From Phocaeicola sp. (GTDB lineage: Bacteria; Bacteroidota; Bacteroidia; Bacteroidales; Bacteroidaceae): a stretch of DNA of 27,093 nucleotides. The number at the start of each line of letters is the position of its first letter. The stretch's first letter is position 1. This document shows, one piece after another, positions 1 through 8,150 of this stretch. Both the position numbers and the translations under genes were made by a program. Location of the stretch: NCBI GenBank assembly GCA_020026175.1, contig JAHHQV010000039.1:1-27093 (forward strand), written 5' to 3'. The notes below the pieces were generated by a model. The model was not told the origin of the DNA and did not search any database. It was given only the letters and a program-made list of their open reading frames with translations.

Positions 1-369
1 GTATAACTTTTATGCAAAATATAGATTGATGTCCCCCATGTTTATCGGGTGAGCCACTATAGTTTGTAATGGCATAAGTATCAATATTAATTTACTCAAA
101 TTCTATAATTCAGACATATGGTGATTCTTTCGCTTGCTATTAATCCATTATATTTTACCTAAAGACTTGAATTATATAGTGATTTTTTAATACAGACTTA
201 TCAAAACATATATTTCATACTATATTTATTATAGTTTCATCTTCTATTTTATCCGTTTCGGTAAAAAAAGACTTCTGTTTTCCTCGTTAATATGTTTGAT
301 TTTATTATATTTGGCATCTGTAAGCTTTAAGCATTTAAAAGTAGAGTTTATAATTAAATTATAATAGTC
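1..369. other. Intergenic region upstream of the V-ATPase operon
   Basis: This stretch is AT-rich and has no convincing gene. The only open frame of any length is antisense, runs into the start of the next gene, and gives a low-complexity Phe/Leu/Ile-rich translation, so I treat it as spurious. Two boxes matching the Bacteroidetes -7 consensus TAnnTTTG lie at 291-298 and 306-313. The rest shows no hairpin, repeat or RNA gene that I recognise. The end of the preceding gene is not in the window. Confidence 0.6.
291..313 (+). promoter_or_regulatory. Candidate -7 boxes for the V-ATPase operon
   Basis: TATGTTTG (291-298) and TATATTTG (306-313) both match the TAnnTTTG -7 element of the Bacteroidetes primary sigma factor. 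Neither has a clean TTTG -33 box 19-21 bp upstream, so the assignment is tentative. Initiation from the second box would give a leader of about 50 nt before the ATG at 370. Confidence 0.3.
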
Positions 370-960
370 ATGGAAAATAAAATTCAAGAACTCACAGATA
401 AGATTTATCGTGAAGGTGTGGAAAAAGGAAATGCCGAAGCACAACGTCTTATAAGTGAAGCTCAGGAGAAGGCTCAAAAGATGATTGATGATGCTAAGAT
501 AGAGGCTGAGAGCATATTAGCATCTGCTCGCAAATCATCTGATGAACTTAAAGAAAACACACAGTCTGAATTGAAACTTTTTGCCGGACAGGCTCTTAAT
601 GCCTTGAAGACAGAGGTGGCAAATCTTCTTACAAACCAAACTGTTACTGATGTTGTAAAGGGTTTTACTTCGAATAAAGATTTTTTCAATCAGTTTGTAG
701 TAGCTTTGGCCAAACAGTGGTCGGCAAATGAACCTATAGTTATTTCTGTGGATAATGCAGAAGAACTTAAAAAGTATTTTGCTAAGAACGCTTCAGAATT
801 GCTGGAAAATGGAGTGAAAATAGAAAACGTAAAAGGTACAAAAATATTGTTTAGTATTTCGCCTGCAAATGGAGCATATAAAGTGAATTTTGGAGAAGAG
901 GAATTTGAAAACTATTTCAAGGAATTCCTTCGTCCTCAGTTGGTTGAAATGTTATTTTAA
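370..960 (+). CDS. atpE: V-type ATP synthase subunit E (peripheral stalk)
   Basis: This 196-residue protein is the peripheral-stalk subunit of a V/A-type ATPase, which ties the catalytic A3B3 head to the membrane subunit I. Residues 1-75 are a charged heptad-like helix rich in Ala, Glu and Lys (for example around AEAQRLISEAQEKAQKMIDD), typical of the long coiled coil of subunit E. The C-terminal 110 residues form the globular domain that binds the head and end in an acidic/aromatic stretch. The length matches the family (about 185-210). It is the first gene of the operon and lies 10 nt before the DUF2764 gene. In Thermus or Enterococcus E pairs with a second coiled-coil subunit, G, but no G gene is seen here. 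I take the ATG at 370; it has no Shine-Dalgarno sequence, which is normal for this phylum. Assignment by family pattern and operon position is confident. Confidence 0.9.
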   Translation: MENKIQELTDKIYREGVEKGNAEAQRLISEAQEKAQKMIDDAKIEAESILASARKSSDELKENTQSELKLFAGQALNALKTEVANLLTNQTVTDVVKGFTSNKDFFNQFVVALAKQWSANEPIVISVDNAEELKKYFAKNASELLENGVKIENVKGTKILFSISPANGAYKVNFGEEEFENYFKEFLRPQLVEMLF

Positions 961-970
961 ATTCTGATTT

Positions 971-1810
971 ATGGATGCTTATTATTACCTGATAGCTGGT
1001 TTGCCAGATATATCTCTTGATGATGGTAAACTGAGTTATACAGTAGATAGTTTTAAGTCGGAAATATACCCTGATTTATCCACAAAAGATAAAAAACTCA
1101 TAGATTTGTATTATCTGGAGTATGATAATGAAAATCTTTTACTATTGTTGCACGACAAGGATTCTTCTATAAACAGCAAAGGACTGTTCAGTGCTGAAGA
1201 ATTGTTGACGGTGATAGAATTGGTAAAAGAAGGTGATTTTACTGACAAAAAGTACCCGCCTTATTTTTCTACATTCATTTCTGAATATTTCAACTTGCCT
1301 GCGGAAGATTTATATAAAGCAGGAGATATGTTGGCGTCGGCATATTATTCGTATGCTATGCGATGCAAGAACCGTTTTATATCGGCATGGTATGAATTCA
1401 ATCTGAATATAAACAATATCCAGTCGGCAATGTCTGCTCGCAAGTATAATATTGATGTAGCATCTGTGATAGTAGGCAATACTGAGATTAGTGAAGCTTT
1501 GCGTACTTCAAATGCCAGAGATTTCGGACTCAATGAGACATTGACTTATCTTGAACCATTGCAGAGAATATCCGAGATTGAAGATTTGGTTGACAGAGAA
1601 AAGAAGGTTGATTTACTAAAATGGAATTGGTTGGAGAACGAATCATTCTTCAATTATTTTACGATAGAACGTTTGTTTGTCTTTTTATTACAACTTGAAA
1701 TGATAGAAAGATGGATTTCGCTTGATAAAGAAAAAGGTAATGAATTGTTCCGTAAGATGATTCAGAATCTTAAGGACGAAGTTCAGATACCTGAAGAATT
1801 TAGAAATTAG
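971..1810 (+). CDS. DUF2764 family protein, probable subunit-C-like component of the V-ATPase
   Basis: This 279-residue protein is soluble, acidic and largely helical, and belongs to the DUF2764 family found in V-ATPase operons of Bacteroidetes, spirochaetes and chlamydiae. It occupies the slot between subunits E and A where Thermus-type operons carry C and F. Inference: it may replace subunit C (the d-like funnel joining the rotor ring to the central stalk). Residues 143-162, with Asn-Ile-x-x-Ala-x-x-Ala-Arg spacing, faintly echo the helical repeats of the AC39/d family, and the C-terminal helices (about 225-268) would suit a helical funnel. No signal peptide or membrane segment is visible. 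It starts 10 nt after the E stop codon and ends 15 nt before subunit A, so it is co-transcribed. Family assignment is firm; the role as subunit C is not proven by the sequence. Confidence 0.8.
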   Translation: MDAYYYLIAGLPDISLDDGKLSYTVDSFKSEIYPDLSTKDKKLIDLYYLEYDNENLLLLLHDKDSSINSKGLFSAEELLTVIELVKEGDFTDKKYPPYFSTFISEYFNLPAEDLYKAGDMLASAYYSYAMRCKNRFISAWYEFNLNINNIQSAMSARKYNIDVASVIVGNTEISEALRTSNARDFGLNETLTYLEPLQRISEIEDLVDREKKVDLLKWNWLENESFFNYFTIERLFVFLLQLEMIERWISLDKEKGNELFRKMIQNLKDEVQIPEEFRN

Positions 1811-1825
1811 TTTAAATTTAATACA

Positions 1826-3583
1826 ATGGCAACAAAAGGAAGTGTTTTAGGCGTAATAGCCAACATGGTGACATTGACTGTAGATGGCCCTGTAGCTCAA
1901 AATGAAATATGCTACATCTCTACTGGAGGTGACCGCTTGATGGCAGAAGTTATCAAGGTTGTCGGTAAGAATGTTTATGTTCAGGTGTTTGAAAGCACTC
2001 GTGGACTGAAGGTTGGAGCCGAAGCCGAATTTACAGGTCACATGCTAGAGGTAACATTGGGTCCCGGTATGCTTTCGAAGAACTATGATGGTCTTCAGAA
2101 TGACTTGGACAAGATGGATGGAGTTTTTCTTAAACGTGGACAATATACTTACCCTCTGGATAAAGATAGAAAATGGTTGTTCAAACCTTCTGTCAATGTA
2201 GGTGACGAGGTTGGACCATCGGCATGGCTTGGTGAAGTGGAAGAAAATCATCAGCCATTGAAGATAATGGTTCCTTTTCAACTTCAAGATACTTATAAGG
2301 TTAAATCAATAGCTAAAGAAGGTGAATATACTATAGAAGAGACAGTTGCTGTACTCACAGATAGGGACGGCAATGACATCAATGTAAATATGATTCAGAA
2401 ATGGCCTGTGAAAAAGGCAATGACAAATTATAGAGAAAAACCGCGTCCTTTCCGTTTGCTTGAGACGGGTGTGCGTGTGATAGATACTGTCAATCCGATA
2501 GTAGAAGGTGGTACAGGATTTATTCCCGGTCCGTTTGGAACAGGTAAGACAGTGTTGCAGCATGCCATTTCAAAGCAGGCTGAAGCTGATATAGTCATTA
2601 TAGCGGCATGTGGTGAACGTGCAAATGAGGTGGTAGAAATATTTACAGAATTTCCTGAACTGGTAGACCCTCATACAGGACGTAAACTGATGGAACGTAC
2701 CATTATTGTGGCGAATACATCAAATATGCCTGTTGCAGCGCGTGAAGCTTCGGTTTATACAGCAATGACAATTGCGGAATTCTACCGTGCCCAGGGACTT
2801 AAGGTACTTCTTATGGCCGATTCTACTTCTCGTTGGGCTCAGGCTCTTCGTGAAATGTCAAACCGTATGGAAGAACTTCCTGGTCCTGATGCGTTCCCTA
2901 TGGATATTTCGGCTATCATATCCAATTTCTACGGACGTGCAGGTTATGTTTATCTCAACAATGGTGCTACGGGGTCAATTACTTTTATTGGTACTGTTTC
3001 TCCTGCCGGCGGTAACTTGAAGGAGCCTGTTACGGAAAATACCAAAAAGGTGGCTCGTTGCTTTTATGCCCTCGAACAAGAACGTGCCGACCGCAAGCGC
3101 TATCCGGCTGTAAATCCAATAGATTCTTATTCCAAATATCTTGAATATCCTGAATTTGAGGAGTATATCACCAAACGAATTAACGGTGAATGGACAGGTA
3201 AGGTAAACGAACTGAAGACTCGTTTGCTACGTGGTAAGGAAATTGCCGAACAGATTAATATTCTTGGTGATGACGGTGTGCCGGTAGAGTATCACATTAT
3301 ATTCTGGAAGTCGGAACTTATAGACTTCGTTATACTTCAGCAAGATGCCTTTGATGAGGTGGATGCTGTAACTCCTATGGAGCGTCAAGAAGAAATGGTG
3401 AATATGGTTATAGACATTTGTCATTCTGAATTCAAGTTTGACAACTTTGTAGAGGTGATGGATTATTTCAAGAAGATGATTAATATCTGCAAGCAGATGA
3501 ACTATGCTAAGTTCAAGTCTGCTGAATACGTGGAATTTGTAAATCAACTTCAAGCATTGGTGGATGAAAGACGTGTAAAATAA
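1826..3583 (+). CDS. atpA: V-type ATP synthase catalytic subunit A
   Basis: This is the catalytic, nucleotide-hydrolysing subunit of the A3B3 head, 585 residues, the usual length. The N-terminal beta barrel (about 1-75) is followed by the extra 'bulge' domain that separates A from F-type beta subunits, then the nucleotide domain. The P-loop GPFGTGKT lies at residues 235-242 with Lys241 as the phosphate-binding lysine. CGERANE shortly after carries the catalytic glutamate region (usually GERGNE), and LLMADSTSRWAQALRE is the Walker B/sensor stretch. The loop LPGPDAFPMDISAIISNFYG differs from the Thermus/Enterococcus form, which is usual for this operon type. It sits 15 nt after the DUF2764 gene and 27 nt before subunit B. 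No frameshift or missing key residue is seen. Confidence 0.95.
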   Translation: MATKGSVLGVIANMVTLTVDGPVAQNEICYISTGGDRLMAEVIKVVGKNVYVQVFESTRGLKVGAEAEFTGHMLEVTLGPGMLSKNYDGLQNDLDKMDGVFLKRGQYTYPLDKDRKWLFKPSVNVGDEVGPSAWLGEVEENHQPLKIMVPFQLQDTYKVKSIAKEGEYTIEETVAVLTDRDGNDINVNMIQKWPVKKAMTNYREKPRPFRLLETGVRVIDTVNPIVEGGTGFIPGPFGTGKTVLQHAISKQAEADIVIIAACGERANEVVEIFTEFPELVDPHTGRKLMERTIIVANTSNMPVAAREASVYTAMTIAEFYRAQGLKVLLMADSTSRWAQALREMSNRMEELPGPDAFPMDISAIISNFYGRAGYVYLNNGATGSITFIGTVSPAGGNLKEPVTENTKKVARCFYALEQERADRKRYPAVNPIDSYSKYLEYPEFEEYITKRINGEWTGKVNELKTRLLRGKEIAEQINILGDDGVPVEYHIIFWKSELIDFVILQQDAFDEVDAVTPMERQEEMVNMVIDICHSEFKFDNFVEVMDYFKKMINICKQMNYAKFKSAEYVEFVNQLQALVDERRVK

Positions 3584-3610
3584 CTATATAATAAATAAAG
3601 AAACAAGAAA

Positions 3611-4930
3611 ATGGCAACAAAAGCATTTCAAAAAATATATACCAAAATAAGCCAGATAACCAAGGCAACCTGTTCGCTTAGTGCAACAGGGGTGGGTTAT
3701 GATGAATTGGCAATGGTAGACGGCAAGCTTGCCCAGGTGGTGAAAATTGCCGGTGATGATGTAACATTGCAGGTTTTCGAAGGAACAGAAGGTATTCCTA
3801 CTAATGCAGAAGTTGTATTTCTGGGAAAATCGCCAACACTTAAAGTGAGCGAACAGCTTGCCGGACGTTTCTTCAATGCATTTGGTGATCCTATAGATGG
3901 CGGACCTGAAATAGAGGGACAGGAAGTGGAAATTGGCGGTCCTTCCGTTAATCCAGTCCGACGAAAACAACCTTCAGAACTTATAGCTACAGGTATTGCA
4001 GGTATTGACCTTAACAATACTCTTGTGTCTGGTCAGAAGATTCCTTTTTTTGCAGACCCAGACCAACCGTTTAATCAAGTAATGGCAAATGTGGCGTTAA
4101 GAGCAGAAACTGATAAGATAATCCTTGGTGGTATGGGTATGACTAACGATGACTATCTTTATTTTAAGAATGTCTTCTCTAATGCCGGAGCTTTGGATCG
4201 TATTATAAGTTTTGTAAATACGACTGAAAATCCACCGGTTGAGCGTCTTCTGATTCCTGATATGGCCCTTACTGCTGCTGAATATTTTGCAGTAGAACAT
4301 AATCAGAAGGTTCTGGTTCTTCTTACGGATATGACTTCTTATTCGGATGCTTTGGCTATAGTGTCAAATCGTATGGATCAGATTCCGTCAAAAGACTCAA
4401 TGCCTGGTTCTTTGTACTCGGATTTGGCAAAAATCTACGAGAAAGCAGTGCAGTTCCCCACAGGTGGTTCTATCACAATCATTGCAGTAACTACTCTTTC
4501 GGGTGGCGATATTACACATGCAGTGCCTGATAATACCGGATATATTACCGAGGGACAGTTGTTCTTGCGTCGTGACAGCGATATTGGTAAAGTCATTGTA
4601 GATCCGTTCCGCTCGTTGTCTCGTCTGAAGCAGCTTGTTAGTGGAAAGAAGACACGTAAAGACCACCCTCAGGTGATGAATGCTGCGGTACGTCTGTATG
4701 CTGATGCTGCAAATGCTAAGACAAAGATGGAAAACGGTTTTGACTTGACAAATTACGACGAACGTACACTTGCTTTTGCAAAGGATTATGCAAATCAGTT
4801 GCTTGCCATTGATGTAAACCTTAATACTACTGAAATGCTTGATGTAACTTGGGGGTTGTTCGGCAAGTATTTCAAGCCAGAAGAGGTGAATATCAAGAAA
4901 GAATTTGTAGATCAGTATTGGAAGAAATAA
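3611..4930 (+). CDS. atpB: V-type ATP synthase regulatory subunit B
   Basis: This 439-residue protein is the non-catalytic partner in the A3B3 head; it is slightly shorter than the common 455-470. It has the P-loop ATPase fold, but the Walker A site is replaced by ADPDQPFNQ (residues 148-156), as expected for B, which does not hydrolyse ATP. The SLSRL segment near residue 337 carries the conserved arginine that reaches into the catalytic site of the neighbouring A subunit. The N-terminal barrel (residues 1-75) and the ADPIDG-like stretch FGDPIDGGPEIEG (91-103) are typical. It follows A by 27 nt and precedes D by 22 nt. The assignment is secure from the pairing with A and the degenerate P-loop. 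Confidence 0.94.
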   Translation: MATKAFQKIYTKISQITKATCSLSATGVGYDELAMVDGKLAQVVKIAGDDVTLQVFEGTEGIPTNAEVVFLGKSPTLKVSEQLAGRFFNAFGDPIDGGPEIEGQEVEIGGPSVNPVRRKQPSELIATGIAGIDLNNTLVSGQKIPFFADPDQPFNQVMANVALRAETDKIILGGMGMTNDDYLYFKNVFSNAGALDRIISFVNTTENPPVERLLIPDMALTAAEYFAVEHNQKVLVLLTDMTSYSDALAIVSNRMDQIPSKDSMPGSLYSDLAKIYEKAVQFPTGGSITIIAVTTLSGGDITHAVPDNTGYITEGQLFLRRDSDIGKVIVDPFRSLSRLKQLVSGKKTRKDHPQVMNAAVRLYADAANAKTKMENGFDLTNYDERTLAFAKDYANQLLAIDVNLNTTEMLDVTWGLFGKYFKPEEVNIKKEFVDQYWKK

Positions 4931-4952
4931 TTCATTTTAAATTGTCAGAGAA

Positions 4953-5558
4953 ATGGCTATAAAATTTCAATATAACAAGACTTCGCTTCAGCAGCTGGAA
5001 AAACAGTTGAAAGTGCGTGTCCGTACTCTTCCTATTATTAAGAATAAGGAAAGTGCGTTGCGACTTGAAGTGAAACGCTGTAAGGCGGATGCCGCGGAGT
5101 TAGAGGTGCGTCTGGAGAAGAGCATCCAGGCGTATGAAGCCATGTTCGCACTCTGGAATGAATTTGATGCTTCATTGATAAAAGTGAAGGATGTTCATTT
5201 AGGCGTTCGTAAAATAGCGGGTGTCCGTGTTCCAATGCTTGATGAAGTGGATTTTGAAGTAAACCACTATAGTCTGTTTTCTAGCCCTAAATGGTATGCC
5301 GACGGTATATTTATATTGAAATCGCTGGCTCAGACTGCTATAGAACGCGAATTTATGCTCGCTAAATTGGGCTTGCTGGAACATGCGCGTAAAAAGACCA
5401 CGCAGAAAGTGAATCTTTTTGAAAAAGTGCAGATTCCTGGCTATCAGGATGCATTGAGGAAAATCAAACGATTTATGGAAGATGAGGAAAATCTGTCGAA
5501 ATCATCACAGAAGATTCTGAAGTCTATCCAGGAAAAGAGAAAGGAGGCTGAAGGATGA
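4953..5558 (+). CDS. atpD: V-type ATP synthase subunit D (central stalk)
   Basis: This 201-residue protein is the central shaft that rotates inside the A3B3 head. Both ends are long, strongly charged helices (about 8-70 and 125-198), which pair as an antiparallel coiled coil in known structures; the short middle (about 75-120) forms the small beta hairpin. The N-terminus KTSLQQLEKQLKVRVRTLPI resembles the usual 'NK..L..L...L..A..G...L' start of subunit D. In Thermus and Enterococcus D binds subunit F, yet no F gene lies in this operon. Its stop codon overlaps the start of subunit I in an ATGA arrangement, implying translational coupling. Confidence 0.88.
   Translation: MAIKFQYNKTSLQQLEKQLKVRVRTLPIIKNKESALRLEVKRCKADAAELEVRLEKSIQAYEAMFALWNEFDASLIKVKDVHLGVRKIAGVRVPMLDEVDFEVNHYSLFSSPKWYADGIFILKSLAQTAIEREFMLAKLGLLEHARKKTTQKVNLFEKVQIPGYQDALRKIKRFMEDEENLSKSSQKILKSIQEKRKEAEG
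5541..5547 (+). promoter_or_regulatory. Strong Shine-Dalgarno before subunit I
   Basis: AAGGAGG lies 7 nt before the ATG at 5555, inside the end of the subunit D gene. Most genes in this window lack such a site, so this one supports the chosen start and coupled translation of D and I. Confidence 0.6.
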
Positions 5559-7360
5559 TTGCTAAAATGAAAAAGCTGACTTTCCTTATTTATTATAAGG
5601 AGTACGAACATTTTTTAAGTAGTATCCGTGAGTTGGGAGTAGTTCATATATTTACTAAAGCTCAGGGAACTGCTGACAATGTGGAACTTCAGGAAAAGAT
5701 AAGAAAGGTAGCAAGGTATACAGATGCTGTTAAATTCTTGAATGGACTTGGAGTGGATATCGACAAGCATCAGGGAAACGCGGACAGAGGCGATAGGACT
5801 GTAGAGAAGTTGTCTGAACTGCAACAACTGCAACAGAAGTTGCAACATAAATTGCAGTCTGTTGAAAAAGAAATATCTGTAGTTGAGCCGTGGGGAGATT
5901 TTGATTGTAGGAATCTGCTTAGACTTAAGGATGTAGGATATGATGTAAACTTTTTTATCTGTTCTGAAAAGCAATTTAAAGAAGAATGGATTGATAAGTT
6001 CAATGCAACGGTAGTTAATAGGATAGGTTCCAAAATCTATTTTATCACAATCACTCCTACTGATGAGGATATTGAACTTGAAGTTGAATATGTAAAGATT
6101 CCTGATAACTCTTTGAGTGAATTGAAATCTTATGTGGAGGAAATAAAGTCGAAGAACGATGACGTTTGTGTCGAGTTGAAAGATTTGGCTCGTTCTTCAC
6201 TGTCAGATATCCAGGAAGCACAGAAGAGATTACATTCTGAAATAGAATTCTCAAAAGTCGTTCTTTCAGGAGACTCATTGGCTGATAATAAACTGATGTT
6301 GCTTGAAGGATGGATTCCGGAAAATAAGTGTATGGATGTAAAGACTTTTATGGATTTGCAAGAAGCTTATTATGAGATGGTCAACCCATCACCTGAGGAT
6401 AATGTTCCGATAATGTTCAACAACGACAGGTTCTCGCATCTGTTTGAGCCGATTATAAGGTTGTATATGCTTCCTAAATATAATGAGCTTGATCTGACTC
6501 CGTTCTTTGCTCCGTTTTTTATGCTGTTCTTCGGATTATGTTTGGGAGACTCTGGATATGGGGCATTTATGGTTTTGGCTGTAGCCTTGTACAGAATGTT
6601 TGCAAAGAACATAGGGGCAGAAATGAAGCCAGTACTTACTTTGGTTCAGCTGTTGGGACTGTCAACTATGGTATGTGGACTGCTTACCGGAACTTGTTTC
6701 GGGTTCAATCTTTATGAAATACAGGTATCATTCTTGCAATATATGAAAGAGACTATATCACTTGATAATCAGCAGATGTTTAATTTGTCTCTGATTCTTG
6801 GTGGTGTACAGATTATATTCGGAATGATGCTAAAAGCTGTAAATCAGACTATCCAGTTGGGCTTTAAGTATGCAGTTGGAACTATAGGATGGATTTTTGT
6901 AATTCTTAGTTCTGCTATAGCTTTTGTCTCTCCTGGATTAATGCCTATGGGTGGTAATTTGCATATGGTTTTCATCGTTGTAGGCTTGTTGATGGCTTAT
7001 CTTTATAACAGTCCAGACAAAAACGTTTTTGTTAATGTAGGATTGGGATTGTGGGATAGCTATAATATGGCAACAGGATTGTTGGGTGATGTACTTTCTT
7101 ATGTCCGTCTGTTTGCTTTGGGACTTTCGGGAGGTATTCTTGCCAGTGTATTCAATAGTCTTGCTGCAGGTATGAGCCCGGACAATGTCATAGCAGGTCC
7201 TATAGTAATGATGTTGATATTTGTGATAGGACATTCAATTAATATATTTATGAATGTTCTTGGTGCAATGGTTCATCCTATGCGACTTACATTTGTAGAA
7301 TTTTTCAAGAATTCCGGATATGAAGGCGGAGGAAAGGAATATAATCCTTTTCAGAAATAA
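5555..7360 (+). CDS. atpI: V-type ATP synthase subunit I (membrane stator, a-subunit)
   Basis: This 601-residue protein is the stator that forms the ion half-channels against the K ring. Residues 1 to about 305 are the cytoplasmic arm with coiled-coil segments (for example the Gln/Leu-rich run near 88-105) that bind the peripheral stalk; from about 310 to 575 there are seven to eight hydrophobic membrane segments. The essential arginine is Arg518 in DVLSYVRLFALGL, and a second conserved arginine is Arg577 in HPMRLTFVEFF. The ending YEGGGKEYNPF is the family's usual C-terminus. It is shorter than eukaryotic a-subunits (over 800) but normal for bacterial ones. The gene overlaps D by 4 nt and is followed after 90 nt by the K gene. 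Confidence 0.94.
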   Translation: MIAKMKKLTFLIYYKEYEHFLSSIRELGVVHIFTKAQGTADNVELQEKIRKVARYTDAVKFLNGLGVDIDKHQGNADRGDRTVEKLSELQQLQQKLQHKLQSVEKEISVVEPWGDFDCRNLLRLKDVGYDVNFFICSEKQFKEEWIDKFNATVVNRIGSKIYFITITPTDEDIELEVEYVKIPDNSLSELKSYVEEIKSKNDDVCVELKDLARSSLSDIQEAQKRLHSEIEFSKVVLSGDSLADNKLMLLEGWIPENKCMDVKTFMDLQEAYYEMVNPSPEDNVPIMFNNDRFSHLFEPIIRLYMLPKYNELDLTPFFAPFFMLFFGLCLGDSGYGAFMVLAVALYRMFAKNIGAEMKPVLTLVQLLGLSTMVCGLLTGTCFGFNLYEIQVSFLQYMKETISLDNQQMFNLSLILGGVQIIFGMMLKAVNQTIQLGFKYAVGTIGWIFVILSSAIAFVSPGLMPMGGNLHMVFIVVGLLMAYLYNSPDKNVFVNVGLGLWDSYNMATGLLGDVLSYVRLFALGLSGGILASVFNSLAAGMSPDNVIAGPIVMMLIFVIGHSINIFMNVLGAMVHPMRLTFVEFFKNSGYEGGGKEYNPFQK

Positions 7361-7450
7361 ATTATGAGATAATCGCTTGTGGTTTTTCCAGAAGATGATG
7401 TTCTTTTTTATAGAATATTTATAATTAGAAATAAATTAAAGTTTAAGATT

Positions 7451-7915
7451 ATGGAAATGAATTTTTTGATTGCCTATGTTGGCATTGCAATTATGGTTGG
7501 TTTGTCAGGTATCGGTAGTGCATATGGAGTAACAATAGCAGGTAATGCTTCTATCGGGGCCTTGAAGAAAAATGATGGTGCTTTCGGTAACTTTCTGGTA
7601 TTGACAGCTTTACCTGGAACTCAGGGACTTTATGGTTTTGCCGGTTACTTTATGTTTCAGAATATTTTTGGTGTTTTGACACCAGAAATAACAGCATTGC
7701 AGGCTTGTGCTGTATTAGGTTCTGGAGTAGGTCTAGGTCTTGTTGCTTTGTTTTCTGCAATTCGTCAGGGACAGGTTTGTGCTAATGGTATTGCAGCAAT
7801 AGGTCAGGGACACAATGTATTTGGTAATACACTTATTTTGGCCGTTTTCCCTGAGTTGTATGCTATTGTAGCCTTGGCTGCAACATTCTTGATGGGCTCT
7901 GCTATCGTAGCTTGA
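7451..7915 (+). CDS. atpK: V-type ATP synthase subunit K (rotor ring proteolipid, Na+-type)
   Basis: This 154-residue protein is the ion-carrying ring subunit, a fused double hairpin of four membrane helices like E. hirae NtpK (156 residues). The ion-binding glutamate Glu135 is in helix 4 (VFPELYAI). The first hairpin has no such acid but carries ALPGTQGLYGF, giving Leu54, Thr57, Gln58 and Tyr61; Gln106 is in SAIRQGQV. These align with the NtpK Na+ ligands Leu61, Thr64, Gln65, Gln110 and Glu139, plus the Glu-bonding Tyr68, so Na+ coupling is inferred. I choose the ATG at 7451. An upstream in-frame GTG at 7379 would add 24 hydrophilic, non-conserved residues before the first helix. It is the last gene of the operon, directly before a terminator. 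Confidence 0.93.
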   Translation: MEMNFLIAYVGIAIMVGLSGIGSAYGVTIAGNASIGALKKNDGAFGNFLVLTALPGTQGLYGFAGYFMFQNIFGVLTPEITALQACAVLGSGVGLGLVALFSAIRQGQVCANGIAAIGQGHNVFGNTLILAVFPELYAIVALAATFLMGSAIVA

Positions 7916-7936
7916 TAGTAAAAGTTGTATATATTT

Positions 7937-7985
7937 ATATGCTCGATAACATATTTTATATGTTGTCGAGCATATTTTATTTTAT
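7937..7985 (+). terminator. Rho-independent terminator of the V-ATPase operon
   Basis: A 17-bp stem (7937-7953 with 7959-7975, one G-U pair) with a 5-nt loop is followed by a T-rich run. It lies 21 nt after the stop codon of subunit K and closes the operon. Confidence 0.85.
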
Positions 7986-8093
7986 TAGTATATTGGGCTA
8001 TATAACAGATGTTTAGTTTTCTACATTGTTGGTCGTTTTTTATGGGATAAATATTATAGACTTAATTTTTAGCAGTAAAATTTGTTTGAATTT

Positions 8094-8124
8094 TTTGATT
8101 TTTACTATGTATTGTATATATTTG
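8094..8124 (+). promoter_or_regulatory. Bacteroidetes promoter for the glycogen operon
   Basis: TTTG at 8094-8097, a 19-bp spacer, and TATATTTG at 8117-8124 match the -33/-7 consensus of the Bacteroidetes primary sigma factor exactly. Transcription should start near 8130, about 20 nt before the glycogen synthase ATG at 8151. Confidence 0.75.
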
Positions 8125-8150
8125 CATCCGAATTTTAGAAATTTGAAAAG

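Noticed and set aside
244..477. Minus-strand open frame before and overlapping subunit E
   Set aside because: AT-rich and low-complexity, overlaps a solid gene start, and has no recognisable domain.
7379..7450. GTG start that would extend subunit K by 24 residues
   Set aside because: The extension is not conserved in the family and would put a charged segment before the first rotor helix; the ATG at 7451 gives the usual 154-residue length.
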